Assembly (NCBI RefSeq): GCF_019654955.1
Contig: NZ_BPEV01000004.1
Coordinates: 62,001 to 126,000, forward strand
Reading direction: 5' to 3'
From: Shewanella sp. KT0246
GTDB lineage: Bacteria; Pseudomonadota; Gammaproteobacteria; Enterobacterales; Shewanellaceae
DNA: 64,000 nucleotides
Part shown: piece by piece, positions 63,820 through 64,000 of the stretch
Layout: every line of letters begins with the position of its first letter
Numbering within the stretch: the first letter of the stretch is position 1
Notes under the pieces: model-generated
The model's database searches: none
Told to the model about the DNA's origin: nothing
The model's input: only the letters and a program-made list of their open reading frames with translations
Translations under genes and position numbers: made by a program

Positions 63820-64000
63820 TTAATACTTTTCTAAACAGTCTACGATAAAGTCGACAAACCCGGGGCGATCAATATTAAACAGCACTTTAGCGTTATGAGG
63901 GTTGCTAGTAAGTTGGTATCTATCAACCACCGTCATACCTTGGGTATATTCACCTTTAGTTTCTATTCCCACCCAACAATCTGTCGTTGTAAAGAGCTCT
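63820..64000 (-). CDS. Inosine-uridine nucleoside hydrolase, partial (C-terminus only)
   Basis: The last 60 codons, ending at 63820. They read [20 protein letters not shown], preceded by [10 protein letters not shown] and followed by [19 protein letters not shown], which matches the C-terminal part of IUNH (RihA/B/C-type) nucleoside hydrolases. These cleave ribonucleosides to base and ribose, and the ribokinase gene follows 72 bp downstream. The catalytic Asp cluster is outside the window. Confidence 0.8.
   Translation of the reverse strand, partial: ELFTTTDCWVGIETKGEYTQGMTVVDRYQLTSNPHNAKVLFNIDRPGFVDFIVDCLEKY

Overview
The window looks like chromosome from a marine gammaproteobacterium of the Shewanella / Alteromonadales type. 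The signs are AT-rich DNA, a split Tat-exported flavoprotein plus tetraheme cytochrome c, secreted proteases ending in GlyGly-CTERM sorting tails, a PL7 alginate lyase beside a large TonB-dependent receptor, and many small families typical of Shewanella (DUF3144, DUF465/YdcH, DUF6491, ABM). Genus is an inference from gene content. I saw no tRNA, rRNA or CRISPR array.

Layout. 1-5400: a probable alginate-use locus on the minus strand (PL7 lyase, TonB-dependent receptor, start of a lipoprotein), with unusual repeat arrays in its control regions. 5480-6350: debris of mobile elements (integrase fragment, Y1/RAYT-like transposase fragment with a 171-bp tandem duplication, a 24-bp perfect hairpin). 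6400-16300: housekeeping and envelope genes (YgiQ radical SAM protein, MAPEG protein, ThrE-like exporter, Omp85-like protein, DUF6491 lipoprotein, chemoreceptor). 16500-29710: protein degradation. An active subtilase and a divergent subtilase that has lost two of its three catalytic residues are both built for surface anchoring, and a membrane-bound CadC-like regulator precedes an S9 peptidase. 29900-32600: quinone-oxidoreductase-like protein, double ABM protein and a LysR regulator.

32800-37860 is the most interesting region. A tightly overlapping operon encodes an HMA-like protein, a His/Met-rich protein, two small glycine-zipper membrane proteins and a P1B-type ATPase whose metal-site motif is SCALKL. 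A second HMA-like gene diverges from it, with an exact 7-1-7 Fur box beside its start. This matches a ferrosome (Fez) iron-storage organelle cluster, with several components I cannot match to a named Fez protein.

38300-42600: an AhpD-like and a DsbA/FrnE-like gene whose promoter carries the same inverted repeats as the promoter of a nearby TetR regulator, plus a GAF-GGDEF cyclase, a minisatellite and a HAD hydrolase. 42700-47470: GntR regulator, Tat flavoprotein reductase, tetraheme cytochrome and porin (an anaerobic reductase for an unidentified substrate), then a lipoprotein stub. 47480-52830: RND efflux pair with a divergent LysR regulator. 53000-54980: His-rich protein, HupE/UreJ-like membrane protein and membrane-anchored protein. 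55100-64000: CpdB-like phosphoesterase lipoprotein, DUF3144 protein, patatin autotransporter (PlpD type), TM2 protein, YdcH-like protein, ribokinase and the end of a nucleoside hydrolase.
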